Source: Enterobacteriaceae endosymbiont of Donacia proxima
Lineage (GTDB): Bacteria > Pseudomonadota > Gammaproteobacteria > Enterobacterales > Enterobacteriaceae
Length of the DNA stretch: 59,449 nt
Reading direction: 5' to 3'
Assembly: GCF_012569285.1 (NCBI RefSeq)
Contig: NZ_CP046198.1
Coordinates: 398,629 to 458,077 of the forward strand
Positions 28,842 to 38,661 of the stretch are shown one piece after another. Under the pieces are notes generated by a model. The model did not search any database, had not been told where the DNA came from, and saw only the letters and a program-made list of their open reading frames with translations. Position 1 is the stretch's first letter; every line of letters begins with the position of its first letter. Both the position numbers and the translations under genes were made by a program.

Positions 28842-28879
28842 ACATTTTTTAATAATAAAAAATAATTATTAAAAAATGT
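28842..28879. terminator. Bidirectional hairpin terminator after crr
   Basis: A perfect 15-bp stem: ACATTTTTTAATAAT (28842-28856) with its exact complement (28865-28879) over an eight-base loop. It lies between the convergent crr and yebC. The remaining 230 bases up to yebC are low-complexity AT sequence in which I see no gene. Confidence 0.65.
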
Positions 28880-29111
28880 CTGATAATATATTTTATATAT
28901 ATTGTATATAAAAAAATGATTTTATATTTATAATTATATGTTAATTTATTTTATTTATTAAATAAATCTAATTATTTTTAATGATTATTATTTAACGCTA
29001 ATAAATAATTTAAATATTTCTAATATTTATATAAATAATATTTTTATATTTTTTAATATATAAAATATTTTTCTTTTTATTAAAAAATAGTAAAATTATT
29101 ATAATAATTTG

Positions 29112-29831
29112 TTAAAATTCTGCATTATGATAAAAATTTTTAATATCTTTATTTTTTTTACATAAAGATTTTAAATAAATTAATTTTTTTTTTGTAAAAA
29201 TACTAATTTTTTTTTTTATAAATGGTTTTATATTTAATTTAATTTTAATTGGTTTTATTTTAAATTTTTTTATTTCTTTTGTAAGAAATTTATATTTTTC
29301 TTTTGTAAAAATTATTTTAATATTTTTTTTATTTAAAAAAATATCATTTGCTTTTAATTTTTCTGCTATATCTATAATATAATCTATATTTTTTTTATAT
29401 AAATATGTAACATATATTTGTTTATTAAACATATAATCTACTGCACCTTTTTGTTTTAAATCACCTCCAATTTTATTTAAAATTTTACGTATAAAAGATA
29501 TAGTTCTATTATTATTATTCGTTAAACATTTAATCAATAATGCAACATTTTCAGGACCATATCCTTCATAATAAATTTCTTTTAATTGATTTTTATTTGT
29601 TTTACTTAAATTTTTTTTTAAAATATTATTAATTGTAATACGACTCATATTATGAGCTAATGCTTTTTCTATAACTAAACGTAATTTTGAATTATATTGT
29701 GGATTTATTCCTTTTCCTATTTGGATAGCTGAATTTAATTCTTTAATAATTTTAGAAAAAATTTTATCTTTTTTATTATCTTGAGATTCTTTACGATGAC
29801 GAGTATTAGACCATTTACTATGTCCAGACAT
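29112..29831 (-). CDS. yebC: YebC/PmpR-family protein
   Basis: A 239-residue protein (E. coli YebC has 246). Family members are described as DNA-binding regulators and, more recently, as factors easing ribosome stalling; which applies here cannot be told. I start at the ATG at 29831, giving MSGHSKWSNTRHRK as in E. coli YebC, with AAGGA upstream. The open frame extends 28 residues further, overlapping aspS, with no family match. EGYGPENVALLIKCLTNN and NRTISFIRKILNKIGG are conserved. The C-terminal third is heavily drifted. It lies 22 bases after aspS, as in E. coli. Confidence 0.93.
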   Translation of the reverse strand: MSGHSKWSNTRHRKESQDNKKDKIFSKIIKELNSAIQIGKGINPQYNSKLRLVIEKALAHNMSRITINNILKKNLSKTNKNQLKEIYYEGYGPENVALLIKCLTNNNNRTISFIRKILNKIGGDLKQKGAVDYMFNKQIYVTYLYKKNIDYIIDIAEKLKANDIFLNKKNIKIIFTKEKYKFLTKEIKKFKIKPIKIKLNIKPFIKKKISIFTKKKLIYLKSLCKKNKDIKNFYHNAEF

Positions 29832-29853
29832 AAAATATTCCTTTATATATTTA

Positions 29854-31602
29854 TTAAAATGTATATGATAATCCATAATCTTTAAGTAGATGAGTATCAA
29901 TTTTATTAGGAGCATTAGTTAATAAACAATTTGCAGATGTTGTTTTCGGAAATGCTATAACATCACGAATATTATTCGTATTAGCTAATAACATTACTAA
30001 TCTATCTAATCCTAAAGCAATTCCTATATGAGGTGGAGTACCAAATTTTAAAGCTTCTAAAAAAAAACCAAAATTTTTTTGTTGATTAATTTTACTTATC
30101 TGAAGAATATTAAATATTTTTTTTTGTATTTTATGATTATTTATTCTCATAGAACCACTACCTATTTCATATCCATTAATAACTAAATCATATGAATCAG
30201 ATATTATTTGTTGAGGATTTTTTTCTAAGAGATCATATAAATTATCTATAGAATAATTTTTAGGAGATGTAAATGGATGATTCATCGAAACTAAATTACC
30301 TAATTTATCTTTTTTGAATAATGGATAATTAATTATCCATAATGGATAATATTTTTTATTGTTAATTAAATTTAAATCATTTCCTAATTTTTTTCTTAAA
30401 TATCCCATTGAAGATATATTATCGTATAAATATTCTGTTCCAATAAAAATTATATCATTATCATAAGAATTATTTTTAATAATAATATCCTGTATTTTAT
30501 TTTGATTTAAATTTATTAAATATGTACTTTTTTTATTAAATAAATTAATTAATTTATTTTTATATACTTTGAAAATATTTAAGTCATTTGTACCATATTT
30601 ATTAATAAATGATATATATTTATTTAAATCTTTTAATTTTATTTTAGATAAATATTTTTTTTTAATATTAATAGAAACAATTCTTTTTTTATTTGTTTTA
30701 ATAAAAAAATCACTTAGATCTACTAACTTTAATTTATTTCTTAAATCAGGTTTATCTGTTCCAAAAATTTTCATGGATTCTTTAAAAGTAAGAATTTTAA
30801 ATTTATTTAAAGATATATTTTTTATTTTTTTCCATATATAAAATATTATTTTTTCTATAAATAATCTAAATATATCTGATTTTATAAAAGACATCTCTAT
30901 ATCAATTTGTGTAAATTCTGGTTGGCGATCGGAACGCAAATCTTCATCACGAAAACATTTAGCAATTTGATAATAACGATCTAATCCAGAAATCATTAAT
31001 AACTGTTTAAAAATCTGAGGAGATTGTGGTAAAGCATAAAAATGATGTTTAGTAATTCTACTAGGTACTAAATAATCTCTTGAACCTTCTAATGTAGAAT
31101 TTGTTAATATAGGAGTTTCAATATTTAAAAATTTATTTTTTTCTAAAAAATTTCTAATATAATGCATTATATTAGATCTTAATTTTAAATTTTTGATCAT
31201 TTTAAATTGTCTTAAATCTAAATACCTATATTTTAATCTAATTTCTTCTGTATTATGAATATTAATATCTATAGGTAGAGATTCAGATTTATTTAAAATA
31301 AAAATATCGAATACAACAATTTCAATTTCTCCTGTTAGTAATTTCACATTTTTATTTTTTTTTGTTCTTTTAACTATTTTACCTTTAATTTTCACACAAA
31401 AATTATTACGCAATGTATTTGCTATATTATAAGCTACTTGATATTTAGGTTTAAAAACTGCTTGAATTATACCTTCTCTATCTTTTAAATTAATAAAAAT
31501 TAATTTTCCTAAATTTCTATAATTTTGAATCCATCCATAAAGAATTATTTCTTGATTAAGAAATTTTTTATTAATTTCACCACAAAATAATTTTTTTGTC
31601 AT
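29854..31602 (-). CDS. aspS: Aspartyl-tRNA synthetase
   Basis: A 582-residue protein (E. coli AspRS has 590), a class IIb synthetase. The N-terminal OB fold reads GWIQNYRNLGKLIFINLKD. Motif 2 is FRDEDLRSDRQPEFTQID and motif 3 is GIALGLDRLVMLL. SLEGSRDYLVPSR-like STLEGSRDYLVPSR and LPQSPQIFKQLLM match the bacterial enzyme. The GAD insertion domain in the middle is strongly drifted. AAAAAGG lies upstream of the start. It leads an aspS-yebC pair on the minus strand; ruvC and ruvA, which follow in E. coli, are absent. Confidence 0.97.
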   Translation of the reverse strand: MTKKLFCGEINKKFLNQEIILYGWIQNYRNLGKLIFINLKDREGIIQAVFKPKYQVAYNIANTLRNNFCVKIKGKIVKRTKKNKNVKLLTGEIEIVVFDIFILNKSESLPIDINIHNTEEIRLKYRYLDLRQFKMIKNLKLRSNIMHYIRNFLEKNKFLNIETPILTNSTLEGSRDYLVPSRITKHHFYALPQSPQIFKQLLMISGLDRYYQIAKCFRDEDLRSDRQPEFTQIDIEMSFIKSDIFRLFIEKIIFYIWKKIKNISLNKFKILTFKESMKIFGTDKPDLRNKLKLVDLSDFFIKTNKKRIVSINIKKKYLSKIKLKDLNKYISFINKYGTNDLNIFKVYKNKLINLFNKKSTYLINLNQNKIQDIIIKNNSYDNDIIFIGTEYLYDNISSMGYLRKKLGNDLNLINNKKYYPLWIINYPLFKKDKLGNLVSMNHPFTSPKNYSIDNLYDLLEKNPQQIISDSYDLVINGYEIGSGSMRINNHKIQKKIFNILQISKINQQKNFGFFLEALKFGTPPHIGIALGLDRLVMLLANTNNIRDVIAFPKTTSANCLLTNAPNKIDTHLLKDYGLSYTF

Positions 31603-32031
31603 TTATAAAACCTTTTTTGTAAAAAATTTTATTATATAATTAATAATTTTAATATGAAATTTATTTCATTTAAAATTATAATTTGTATAAATAAAAATTT
31701 TATATATTTTAAATATCAAAAATTTAAATTATTATTTTTTTTAATATATATTAAAATGTTTTTTATTATAAAAATACATAATTTATTAAATATTATGATA
31801 TTTTATATTATTAATATATTTAATATTTTTTTAATTTTTAAATATAAATAATAATTTATATAATAATATTTTTTAAAATTATATATCTAAAATAAATCAT
31901 AATTTAATTAAAAATTAATTTTAATTACAATATTAAATTGTGATTTTATTGTATATCTTATATGTACATAGATATAATAAAATATTATTTATTTAAATAT
32001 TTATAATTTTTTATATAAAAAAAGGGAACAT
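31603..32031. other. 429-base divergent spacer between aspS and argS
   Basis: This is the only spacer above 300 bases. It is almost pure A/T. A 65-codon frame on the plus strand (31654-31851) is Phe/Ile/Lys-only and lacks a ribosome binding site; I do not call it a gene. Possible argS signals are TATAAT at 31973-31978 and a strong AAAGGGAA just before the argS ATG. I see no tRNA or other RNA fold. Confidence 0.6.
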
Positions 32032-33762
32032 ATGAATATAAAAAAATTTCTTTCAATTAAAATTCATAAATCAATGATTCAAGCAGGTATTCCATCTAAA
32101 TATAATGTTATTTTACGTTCATGTAAAAAAAAAATATTTGGAAATTATCAAATAAATGGTATTATTTCCGCTGCTATCCATTTAAAAATAAATCCTAATA
32201 ATCTTGCGAAAAAAGTAGTAAAAAATATTAAATTAAATAATATTTTAACTAATATTACAGTATCTCCAACAGGATATATTAATTTTTTTCTTAAAAAAGA
32301 ATGGTTATCTAATCAAATTAATTTGCTAATAATCTCTAAAAAATTAGGATTAACAAAAAATATTATATCTAAAAATATAGTTATTGATTATTCTAGTCCT
32401 AATATAGCGAAAGAAATGCATGTAGGACATTTAAGATCTACAATTATAGGAGATTCAATGGTACGTATTTTATCTTTTGTTGGACATAATGTGATTAAAT
32501 CAAATCATATTGGTGATTGGGGAACTCAATTCGGAATACTTATTGCTTTTTTAAAAAAAAAAAAGAAAAAAATAAATTTTTTACTTTCTGATATAGAAAA
32601 ATTATATAAACAAGCACAAAAAAAATATATTACAGACATTAATTTTACTAAATTAGCTAAATATTATGTAGTAAAATTACAACAAAAAGATAGTTCTTGT
32701 TTAAGAATATGGGAAAAAATAGTTAATATTACTATGAATTATAATTATCAATTATATAAAAAATTAAATATTAAACTTAATCATCATGATACTATGGGAG
32801 AAAGTAAATATCATGATATGATTCCTAACATCATTAAAGATTTAAAAAAGAAAAAAATTGCTGTTAATAATAATGGAACTTTAATGATTCCGATTAAGGG
32901 AGTACAAAATAAAAAAGGAAAATTAATGGCAGTAATTATCCAAAAAAAAGACGGTGCGTATCTTTATGCTACAATAGATATTGCATGTATTAAATATCGT
33001 TATGATTTTTTTAAAGCAGATAGAATTATTTATTATGTAGATTCGCGTCAAAGTCAATATCTTAATCAAATTTTTCAAATAGTTAGAAATGCAAAATATG
33101 TACCTAATAATCTACAATTAGAACATCATATGTTTGGTATGATTTTAAATAAAAATAATAAACCTTTTAAAACAAGAGAAGGAACAAATATTAAATTAAA
33201 TCATCTTATTGATGAATCTATTATTAGATCTAAAAATATAATTTTAGAAAAAAATCCTCTAATTAAAAAAAAATTATTGGAAGATTTATCTAAAAAAATA
33301 GGTATAGGTGCCATTAAATATGCTGATCTATCTAAAAATAGAATTCATAATTATATTTTTAATTGGCAAAAAATATTATCATTAAATGGGAATACATCTT
33401 TATATATTCAATATGCTTATGTTAGAACTATATCTTTATTAAAAAAAGCTAATATTAATTTAAATAATTTTCTTAATTTAGAAATTAATTTTATATCTCA
33501 ATATGAATTTGATCTTGCTGTATCATTTTTAGATTTTGAAGAAATTATTTTTAAAATTGTTGAAAAAGGTACTCCTCATTTATTATGTAATTGGTTATAT
33601 AAAATAACAGTATTATTTTCTTCTTTTTATGAAAATTGTAATATTTTAAATATAAAAGACACTAAATTAAAAATTAGTAGATTAAAAATTGTTTTGTTAA
33701 CGTCTTTATTTTTAAAACAAGGATTATACCTTTTAGGTATTGATATTATAGAAAAAATATAA
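32032..33762 (+). CDS. argS: Arginyl-tRNA synthetase
   Basis: A 576-residue protein (E. coli ArgRS has 577), a class I synthetase. The HIGH-type motif is in MHVGHLRSTIIGD, after YSSPNIAKE. SNHIGDWGTQFGILIAFL is ArgRS-specific. The KMSK-equivalent region reads FKTREGTNIKL, as in enterobacterial ArgRS, which lacks a canonical KMSK. The C-terminal anticodon-binding domain ends LLTSLFLKQGLYLLGID. AGGGA lies seven bases upstream of the ATG. It is divergent from aspS. Confidence 0.97.
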   Translation: MNIKKFLSIKIHKSMIQAGIPSKYNVILRSCKKKIFGNYQINGIISAAIHLKINPNNLAKKVVKNIKLNNILTNITVSPTGYINFFLKKEWLSNQINLLIISKKLGLTKNIISKNIVIDYSSPNIAKEMHVGHLRSTIIGDSMVRILSFVGHNVIKSNHIGDWGTQFGILIAFLKKKKKKINFLLSDIEKLYKQAQKKYITDINFTKLAKYYVVKLQQKDSSCLRIWEKIVNITMNYNYQLYKKLNIKLNHHDTMGESKYHDMIPNIIKDLKKKKIAVNNNGTLMIPIKGVQNKKGKLMAVIIQKKDGAYLYATIDIACIKYRYDFFKADRIIYYVDSRQSQYLNQIFQIVRNAKYVPNNLQLEHHMFGMILNKNNKPFKTREGTNIKLNHLIDESIIRSKNIILEKNPLIKKKLLEDLSKKIGIGAIKYADLSKNRIHNYIFNWQKILSLNGNTSLYIQYAYVRTISLLKKANINLNNFLNLEINFISQYEFDLAVSFLDFEEIIFKIVEKGTPHLLCNWLYKITVLFSSFYENCNILNIKDTKLKISRLKIVLLTSLFLKQGLYLLGIDIIEKI

Positions 33763-33845
33763 AAATATTATTAATAAATATATTTTATTTTTATAAAAAA
33801 TAATATTATTATATTTTATATATAAAATTTAATTTCATATAAAAT

Positions 33846-33871
33846 ATGTTAAAAAAAAAGTTATAATTGCT
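33846..33871 (+). other. Out-of-frame N-terminus of mnmA across a run of nine A
   Basis: ATG at 33846 followed by TTA and nine A (33851-33859) leads within seven codons to a TAA. With ten A the frame would read MLKKKVIIAMSGG and join mnmA, matching E. coli KKVIVGMSGG. In the mnmA frame the first upstream stop is at 33830-33832, and there is no ATG, GTG or TTG before 33872. See findings. Confidence 0.8.
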
Positions 33872-34942
33872 ATGTCTGGAGGAATAGATTCTTCTTTTGC
33901 TGCTTGGTTATTAAAAAAACAAAATTATCAAGTAGAAGGATTATTTATGAAAAATTGGGAAGAAGATGACATAAATAATATTTGTAATAGTGAAAAAGAT
34001 TTATATTATGCAGAAGTTATATGTAAAAAATTAAATATTCCTTTACATAAAATTAATTTTTCATTTGAATATTGGAATTATGTTTTTAAAAATTTTCTTT
34101 CTGAGTACCAAAAAGGTAATACACCAAATCCTGATATTTTATGTAATAAAATTATAAAGTTTAAATATTTTATGAATTTTGCTATAAAAAATTTAAAAGC
34201 TGATTTTATTAGCACAGGACATTATGTCCGTTGTAAAAAAATTAAAAATCAGATTTTTTTATTAAGAGGTTTAGATTCTAATAAAGATCAAAGTTATTTT
34301 TTATATACGATAAAGGAAAAACAATTAAAAAAAATTTTATTTCCTATCGGGGGTTTAAAAAAAAAAGAAGTAAGATATTTTGCAAAAAAATTTAAATTTA
34401 TTAATGCATCTAAAAAAGATTCAATGGGAATTTGTTTCATAGGTAAAAAAAATTTTCCTAATTTTTTAAATAAATATTTACCTTCTTTAGAAGGTAGTAT
34501 TACAAATATTAATGGTGAAATTATAGGGAAACACAAAGGATTAATTCATTATACGATAGGACAAAGAAAAAGAATCGGATTAGGTGGATCAATATTTTAT
34601 GAAAATAAACCATGGTATGTATATAAAAAAGATATTAAAAATAATATTTTAATTGTTGTACAAGATAGAAAAAATTTAAATTTATATTTTATTGGATTAA
34701 TAATAAAAAAAATTACCTGGATTACTAATATTCCTAAAATAATAAAAAAAACATACACAATTAAAACTAGATATCGTCAAAAAGATATTAATTGTAAAAT
34801 TATTTCTTTAAATAAAAATAAAATTAAAGTGTATTTTTACACTCCTATTTCTAGTATCACACAAGGACAATCAGCTGTATTTTATTACAAAAAAATTTGT
34901 TTAGGAGGTGGTATTATTGAGAAAGGAATACCATTAATTTAA
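33872..34942 (+). CDS. mnmA: tRNA-specific 2-thiouridylase MnmA
   Basis: The intact frame gives 356 residues (E. coli MnmA has 368). It makes 2-thiouridine at position 34 of Lys, Glu and Gln tRNAs, using sulfur relayed from IscS through TusE. The PP-loop reads MSGGIDSSFAAWLL, followed by GLFMKNWEEDD. The catalytic cysteines are in NPDILCNKIIKFK and GICFIGKK. GLDSNKDQSYFLYT, HYTIGQRKRIGLGG and SAVFYYKKICLGGGIIE are all kept. The ATG at 33872 falls inside the family's first beta strand, so the natural start is probably the out-of-frame ATG at 33846. No ribosome binding site is obvious for either. The well-kept catalytic core argues against a plain pseudogene. Confidence 0.9.
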   Translation: MSGGIDSSFAAWLLKKQNYQVEGLFMKNWEEDDINNICNSEKDLYYAEVICKKLNIPLHKINFSFEYWNYVFKNFLSEYQKGNTPNPDILCNKIIKFKYFMNFAIKNLKADFISTGHYVRCKKIKNQIFLLRGLDSNKDQSYFLYTIKEKQLKKILFPIGGLKKKEVRYFAKKFKFINASKKDSMGICFIGKKNFPNFLNKYLPSLEGSITNINGEIIGKHKGLIHYTIGQRKRIGLGGSIFYENKPWYVYKKDIKNNILIVVQDRKNLNLYFIGLIIKKITWITNIPKIIKKTYTIKTRYRQKDINCKIISLNKNKIKVYFYTPISSITQGQSAVFYYKKICLGGGIIEKGIPLI

Positions 34943-35056
34943 AATTATAAAACAATATTTACAATAATTTTTATTAAAAAATAAAATTTAATATTTAAAA
35001 TTAATTATTTTATTTTTTTAAAATTATTAAAAAATAATATTTTTTAGAGTATTATT

Positions 35057-36184
35057 ATGAAACAAAAAATTTTTAAAAAAGTATTACTTAATCTTATAAA
35101 CGTTAATAAATCTTTTTATGGTAAAAAAATTATTTCTGATTTAAATTTAAGTATAAATGATGGAGAATTTATTACTTTATTAGGACCTTCAGGTTGTGGT
35201 AAAACTACTATTATTCGTTTAATAGCTGGTTTAGAAAAAGTAGATAGTGGTATAATTTTATTAAATAATACAGAAATAACAAAATATCCTGCTGAAAAAA
35301 GACAAATTAATACTGTTTTTCAAAGTTATGCATTATTTCCTCACATGTCTGTATTTGATAATATAGCTTTTGGATTAAGAATGCAAAAAAAAACATATCA
35401 AGAAATAATTACTAAAGTAGAAAAAATTTTAGATATAGTACAGTTAAAAAAATTTATAAATAGAAAACCACATGAATTATCTGGAGGACAACAACAAAGA
35501 GTTGCTATAGCAAGAGCGGTAATAAATCAACCAAAACTTCTATTACTTGATGAATCATTATCAGCTTTAGATTATAGATTACGTAGAAAAATGCAAAACG
35601 AATTAAAAGCATTACAAAGAAAATTAGGTATTACTTTTATATTAATAACACATAATCAAGAAGAAGCTTTAAGTATATCAGATAGAATTATTTTATTGCG
35701 TAATGGTAAAATAGAACAAGATGGTACTCCTAGAGAAATATATGAAGAACCTAAAAATTTATTTGTTGCAAAATTTATAGGAGATATTAATATATTTAAT
35801 GCTTTTATTTTAAAAAAAATTAATAATAATCAATTTAAAGTTAATTTAGAAAATTTTATTTGTACTATAAAAATACCATTTAATGTTTTTCCAGGAGAAA
35901 AAATACATGTTTTATTAAGGCCAGAAGATTTAAAAATAAAAAAAATTGATCAAAATACTGATATAAATACAGGTATAACAGGTTATATACAAGAAAAAAA
36001 TTATAAAGGTATGACTTTAGAATCTATATTAAAACTTAATAATGGAAAAATTATTACTGTAAGTGAATTTTTTAATGAAAATGATCCTTATGTAGATCAT
36101 CTACTTAATCAAAAAATGTTAATTAATTGGGTTGAAACATGGGAGATTGTATTACCTTATGATAAAAATCATAAAATATATTAA
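35057..36184 (+). CDS. potA: Spermidine/putrescine ABC transporter ATPase PotA
   Basis: A 375-residue protein (E. coli PotA has 378), the ATPase of the polyamine importer. Walker A is [18 protein letters not shown], the Q-loop follows [11 protein letters not shown], the signature is [14 protein letters not shown], Walker B is [12 protein letters not shown], and the switch histidine is in LITHNQEE. The C-terminal regulatory (TOBE) domain includes LRPEDLKI. Walker B has DES where E. coli has DES as well. AGAG lies upstream. potB overlaps the end of the gene, as in a compact operon. Confidence 0.95.
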   Translation: MKQKIFKKVLLNLINVNKSFYGKKIISDLNLSINDGEFITLLGPSGCGKTTIIRLIAGLEKVDSGIILLNNTEITKYPAEKRQINTVFQSYALFPHMSVFDNIAFGLRMQKKTYQEIITKVEKILDIVQLKKFINRKPHELSGGQQQRVAIARAVINQPKLLLLDESLSALDYRLRRKMQNELKALQRKLGITFILITHNQEEALSISDRIILLRNGKIEQDGTPREIYEEPKNLFVAKFIGDINIFNAFILKKINNNQFKVNLENFICTIKIPFNVFPGEKIHVLLRPEDLKIKKIDQNTDINTGITGYIQEKNYKGMTLESILKLNNGKIITVSEFFNENDPYVDHLLNQKMLINWVETWEIVLPYDKNHKIY

Positions 36185-37025
36185 AAAAATTATAATTTTT
36201 CTAATCATTAGTTGGTTATTATTATTTATTTTTTTACCTAATATAATAATCATTATTATCAGTTTTTTAAAAAAAGATAATTATGATTCAATAATATTTT
36301 ATTTTTCTTTAAATAATTATTTTAAATTATTTAATAATTTATATCTTAAAGTATTTATAAATACTTTATTAATTTCATTAGTTACAACAGTAATATGTTT
36401 TTTGATAGGTTATCCATTTGCATGGTGTTTAACAAAAATATCTGCAAGAAAAAAATCTTTAATGTTATTTTTTTTATTTTTACCTTTTTGGGTAAATTCT
36501 TTAATTAGAATATATTGTTTAAAAATATTTTTAGGAATTAATGGATGGTTAAACAATATTTTACTATATTTAAATATTATTCATCATCCTATTCATATAA
36601 TTTATACTCCTAGCGCTGTTATTTTAGGATTAGTATATATTTTACTACCATTTATGGTAGTACCAATATATTCTAGTTTTGAAAAATTAGATAAATTTTA
36701 TATAGAGGCGGCTAAAGATTTAGGGGCTAAATCATGGAAAATTTTTTTCTATATAATTATTCCTTTAACTGCTTCAGGAATTATTGCAGGTTGTTTATTA
36801 GTTTTTTTACCTAGTATGGGAATGTTTTATATTTCTGATTTAATGGGAGGGTCTAAAAATTTATTAATTGGTAATATAATTAAGAATCAATTTTTATATA
36901 TTAGAGACTGGCCCTTAGGAGCTGCAACAAGTAATATAATAATATTATTTACTGGTATTTTTTTAATATTATATTTTAAAATTATAAATTTTTTAAATAA
37001 AAAGAAATTTAAAAAAAATGTTTAA
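36159..37025 (+). CDS. potB: Polyamine ABC transporter permease PotB
   Basis: An inner-membrane permease with about six hydrophobic helices. I start at the ATG at 36159 (288 residues), which puts 17 residues before [11 protein letters not shown], close to the E. coli arrangement. An in-frame ATG at 36132 would add nine residues deeper inside potA. Family blocks: [49 protein letters not shown], and the ATPase-contact EAA loop in [33 protein letters not shown] is strongly PotB-like. It overlaps potA by 26 bases and potC by eight. Confidence 0.93.
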   Translation: MIKIIKYIKKIIIFLIISWLLLFIFLPNIIIIIISFLKKDNYDSIIFYFSLNNYFKLFNNLYLKVFINTLLISLVTTVICFLIGYPFAWCLTKISARKKSLMLFFLFLPFWVNSLIRIYCLKIFLGINGWLNNILLYLNIIHHPIHIIYTPSAVILGLVYILLPFMVVPIYSSFEKLDKFYIEAAKDLGAKSWKIFFYIIIPLTASGIIAGCLLVFLPSMGMFYISDLMGGSKNLLIGNIIKNQFLYIRDWPLGAATSNIIILFTGIFLILYFKIINFLNKKKFKKNV

Positions 37026-37818
37026 ATATATATGTAGAATTATTTTTATAAATGTAATTTATTTATGGTTTTATATACCTATTATATTACTAATTATAAA
37101 TTCTTTTAACTCATCACGTTTCGGAATTATATGGGGAGGATTTAGTACTAAATGGTACTTTTTAATTATACAGAATTCTTCTTTATTAGAAGTTACATAT
37201 AATTCCTTATGTATTGGTATTATTACAGCAACTTTTACAACTTTAATCGGTTTATTAACATCTTTATCGTTACATTATTATGATGTACATATTAAATCAT
37301 TAATAAATACTTTATTATTTATAGTAATTATTTCTCCTGATATTGTAATGGGTATTTCTTTATTATTATTATTTCTTTTGTTAAATTTCCCTTTAGGATT
37401 TTGGTCTTTATTATTTGCACATATTACATTTTGTTTGCCATATGTAGTTATTAATATCTATTCTAGGCTACAAAATTTTGATACTCGTATAATTGAAGCA
37501 GCAAAAGATTTAGGTGCTAATGAAATTATTATTTTAACAAAAATAATATTACCTATAATATTTCCTGTAATTATCTCTAGTTGGTTAATAAGTTTTGTTT
37601 TATCTATGGATGATATAACAATATCAACATTTGTAACTGGACCAGAATATGAAATTTTACCATTAAGAATTTATTCAATGATAAAAATAGGTATTACTCC
37701 TGAAATTAATGTTTTAGCTACGATACTAATAATAGTATCGTTATTTTTAGTAATTATAAGCAAAATTATTTTAGGTAAATATAAATCATATGATAAAATA
37801 AATTCTTTATTAGATTAA
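37018..37818 (+). CDS. potC: Polyamine ABC transporter permease PotC
   Basis: A 266-residue inner-membrane permease (E. coli PotC has 264) pairing with PotB. The EAA loop is [37 protein letters not shown] near the N-terminus and LSMDDITISTFVTGPEYEIL toward the end are PotC signatures. It overlaps potB by eight bases. In E. coli the periplasmic binding protein gene potD follows; here the next gene is mutM on the opposite strand after 17 bases, and no potD is in the window. Confidence 0.94.
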   Translation: MFKYICRIIFINVIYLWFYIPIILLIINSFNSSRFGIIWGGFSTKWYFLIIQNSSLLEVTYNSLCIGIITATFTTLIGLLTSLSLHYYDVHIKSLINTLLFIVIISPDIVMGISLLLLFLLLNFPLGFWSLLFAHITFCLPYVVINIYSRLQNFDTRIIEAAKDLGANEIIILTKIILPIIFPVIISSWLISFVLSMDDITISTFVTGPEYEILPLRIYSMIKIGITPEINVLATILIIVSLFLVIISKIILGKYKSYDKINSLLD

Positions 37819-37835
37819 ATTATTTAATATATATG

Positions 37836-38657
37836 TTATTTTTGACATTTAGAACAAAAAAAAGTACTTCTATTTCTTTGATTTATTTTAGTAATTTTTG
37901 TATAACATATTTTACATGGTTTATTTTTTTTTCTATAAACAGTAAAATACTTAGAATAAGTACCAATATTTTTATTAGGTAATCTATAATCAATAATAGT
38001 AGAACCTCCATATTTTATGGATTTATTTAAAATAAATTTAATATTTTGTACTAATAATGTAATTTCTTGAAAATTTAAATTATTAGATATACGTATGGGT
38101 AATATTTTAGACATAAATAATGATTCATTCGCATATATATTACCTATCCCTGTTACAATTGTGTTATCCATTATTAATATTTTAATAGGAATATTTTTTT
38201 TTCTACTAATATTATATAAATATAAATTATTAAATTTATTAGTTAAAGGTTCCGGGCCTAATTTTTTTAAAAAAATGTTTTTTTTATAATTTTTATTTTC
38301 CCATAACCAAAAACCAAATTTTCTTATATCTGTATATCTTAAGATTAAATTATTATCAATGATTAAATCAATATGATCATGTTTTTGAAAATAAATAAAA
38401 TTTTTTATTTTATTTATTATAAATAATTTTCCTGTCATCCCTAAATGGATAATAATTGTATTATTTACTAAAATAAGTAAAATATATCTTCCTTTTCTTT
38501 TAATATTTAAAATTTTTTGATTATTTATTTTAATAATATTATCAGAAATAATATATTTTAATTTTTTAATTCTAACGATAGAATAATTAATTATTTTTCC
38601 TTTTAATAAGGGTTTTATCATGTTTTTAATAACTTCTACTTCTGGTAATTCAGGCAT
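37836..38657 (-). CDS. mutM: Formamidopyrimidine-DNA glycosylase
   Basis: A 273-residue protein (E. coli MutM/Fpg has 269). It removes 8-oxoguanine and nicks the strand. The start must be the ATG at 38657, giving MPELPEVEV: the N-terminal proline left after Met removal is the catalytic nucleophile. The open frame reaches five codons further but has no role. Other key parts: Glu in PELPEVE, Lys in KRKGRYILL, TGIGNIYANESLF, and the C-terminal zinc finger (CKICY ... FFCSKC). It starts four bases after mnmE ends on the minus strand. In E. coli mutM follows rpmBG, so it has moved. Confidence 0.95.
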   Translation of the reverse strand: MPELPEVEVIKNMIKPLLKGKIINYSIVRIKKLKYIISDNIIKINNQKILNIKRKGRYILLILVNNTIIIHLGMTGKLFIINKIKNFIYFQKHDHIDLIIDNNLILRYTDIRKFGFWLWENKNYKKNIFLKKLGPEPLTNKFNNLYLYNISRKKNIPIKILIMDNTIVTGIGNIYANESLFMSKILPIRISNNLNFQEITLLVQNIKFILNKSIKYGGSTIIDYRLPNKNIGTYSKYFTVYRKKNKPCKICYTKITKINQRNRSTFFCSKCQK

Positions 38658-38661
38658 AAAA

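Noticed and set aside
28297..28845. Two minus-strand frames across crr
   Set aside because: Antisense shadows of crr, whose active-site histidines are clearly in the plus strand.
29832..29915. 28-residue N-terminal extension of yebC
   Set aside because: It overlaps aspS and has no YebC match; the MSGHSKW start has AAGGA upstream.
31654..31851. 65-codon plus-strand frame between aspS and argS
   Set aside because: Composition is only Phe/Ile/Lys/Asn/Tyr/Leu filler expected from AT-rich DNA; no ribosome binding site or family match.
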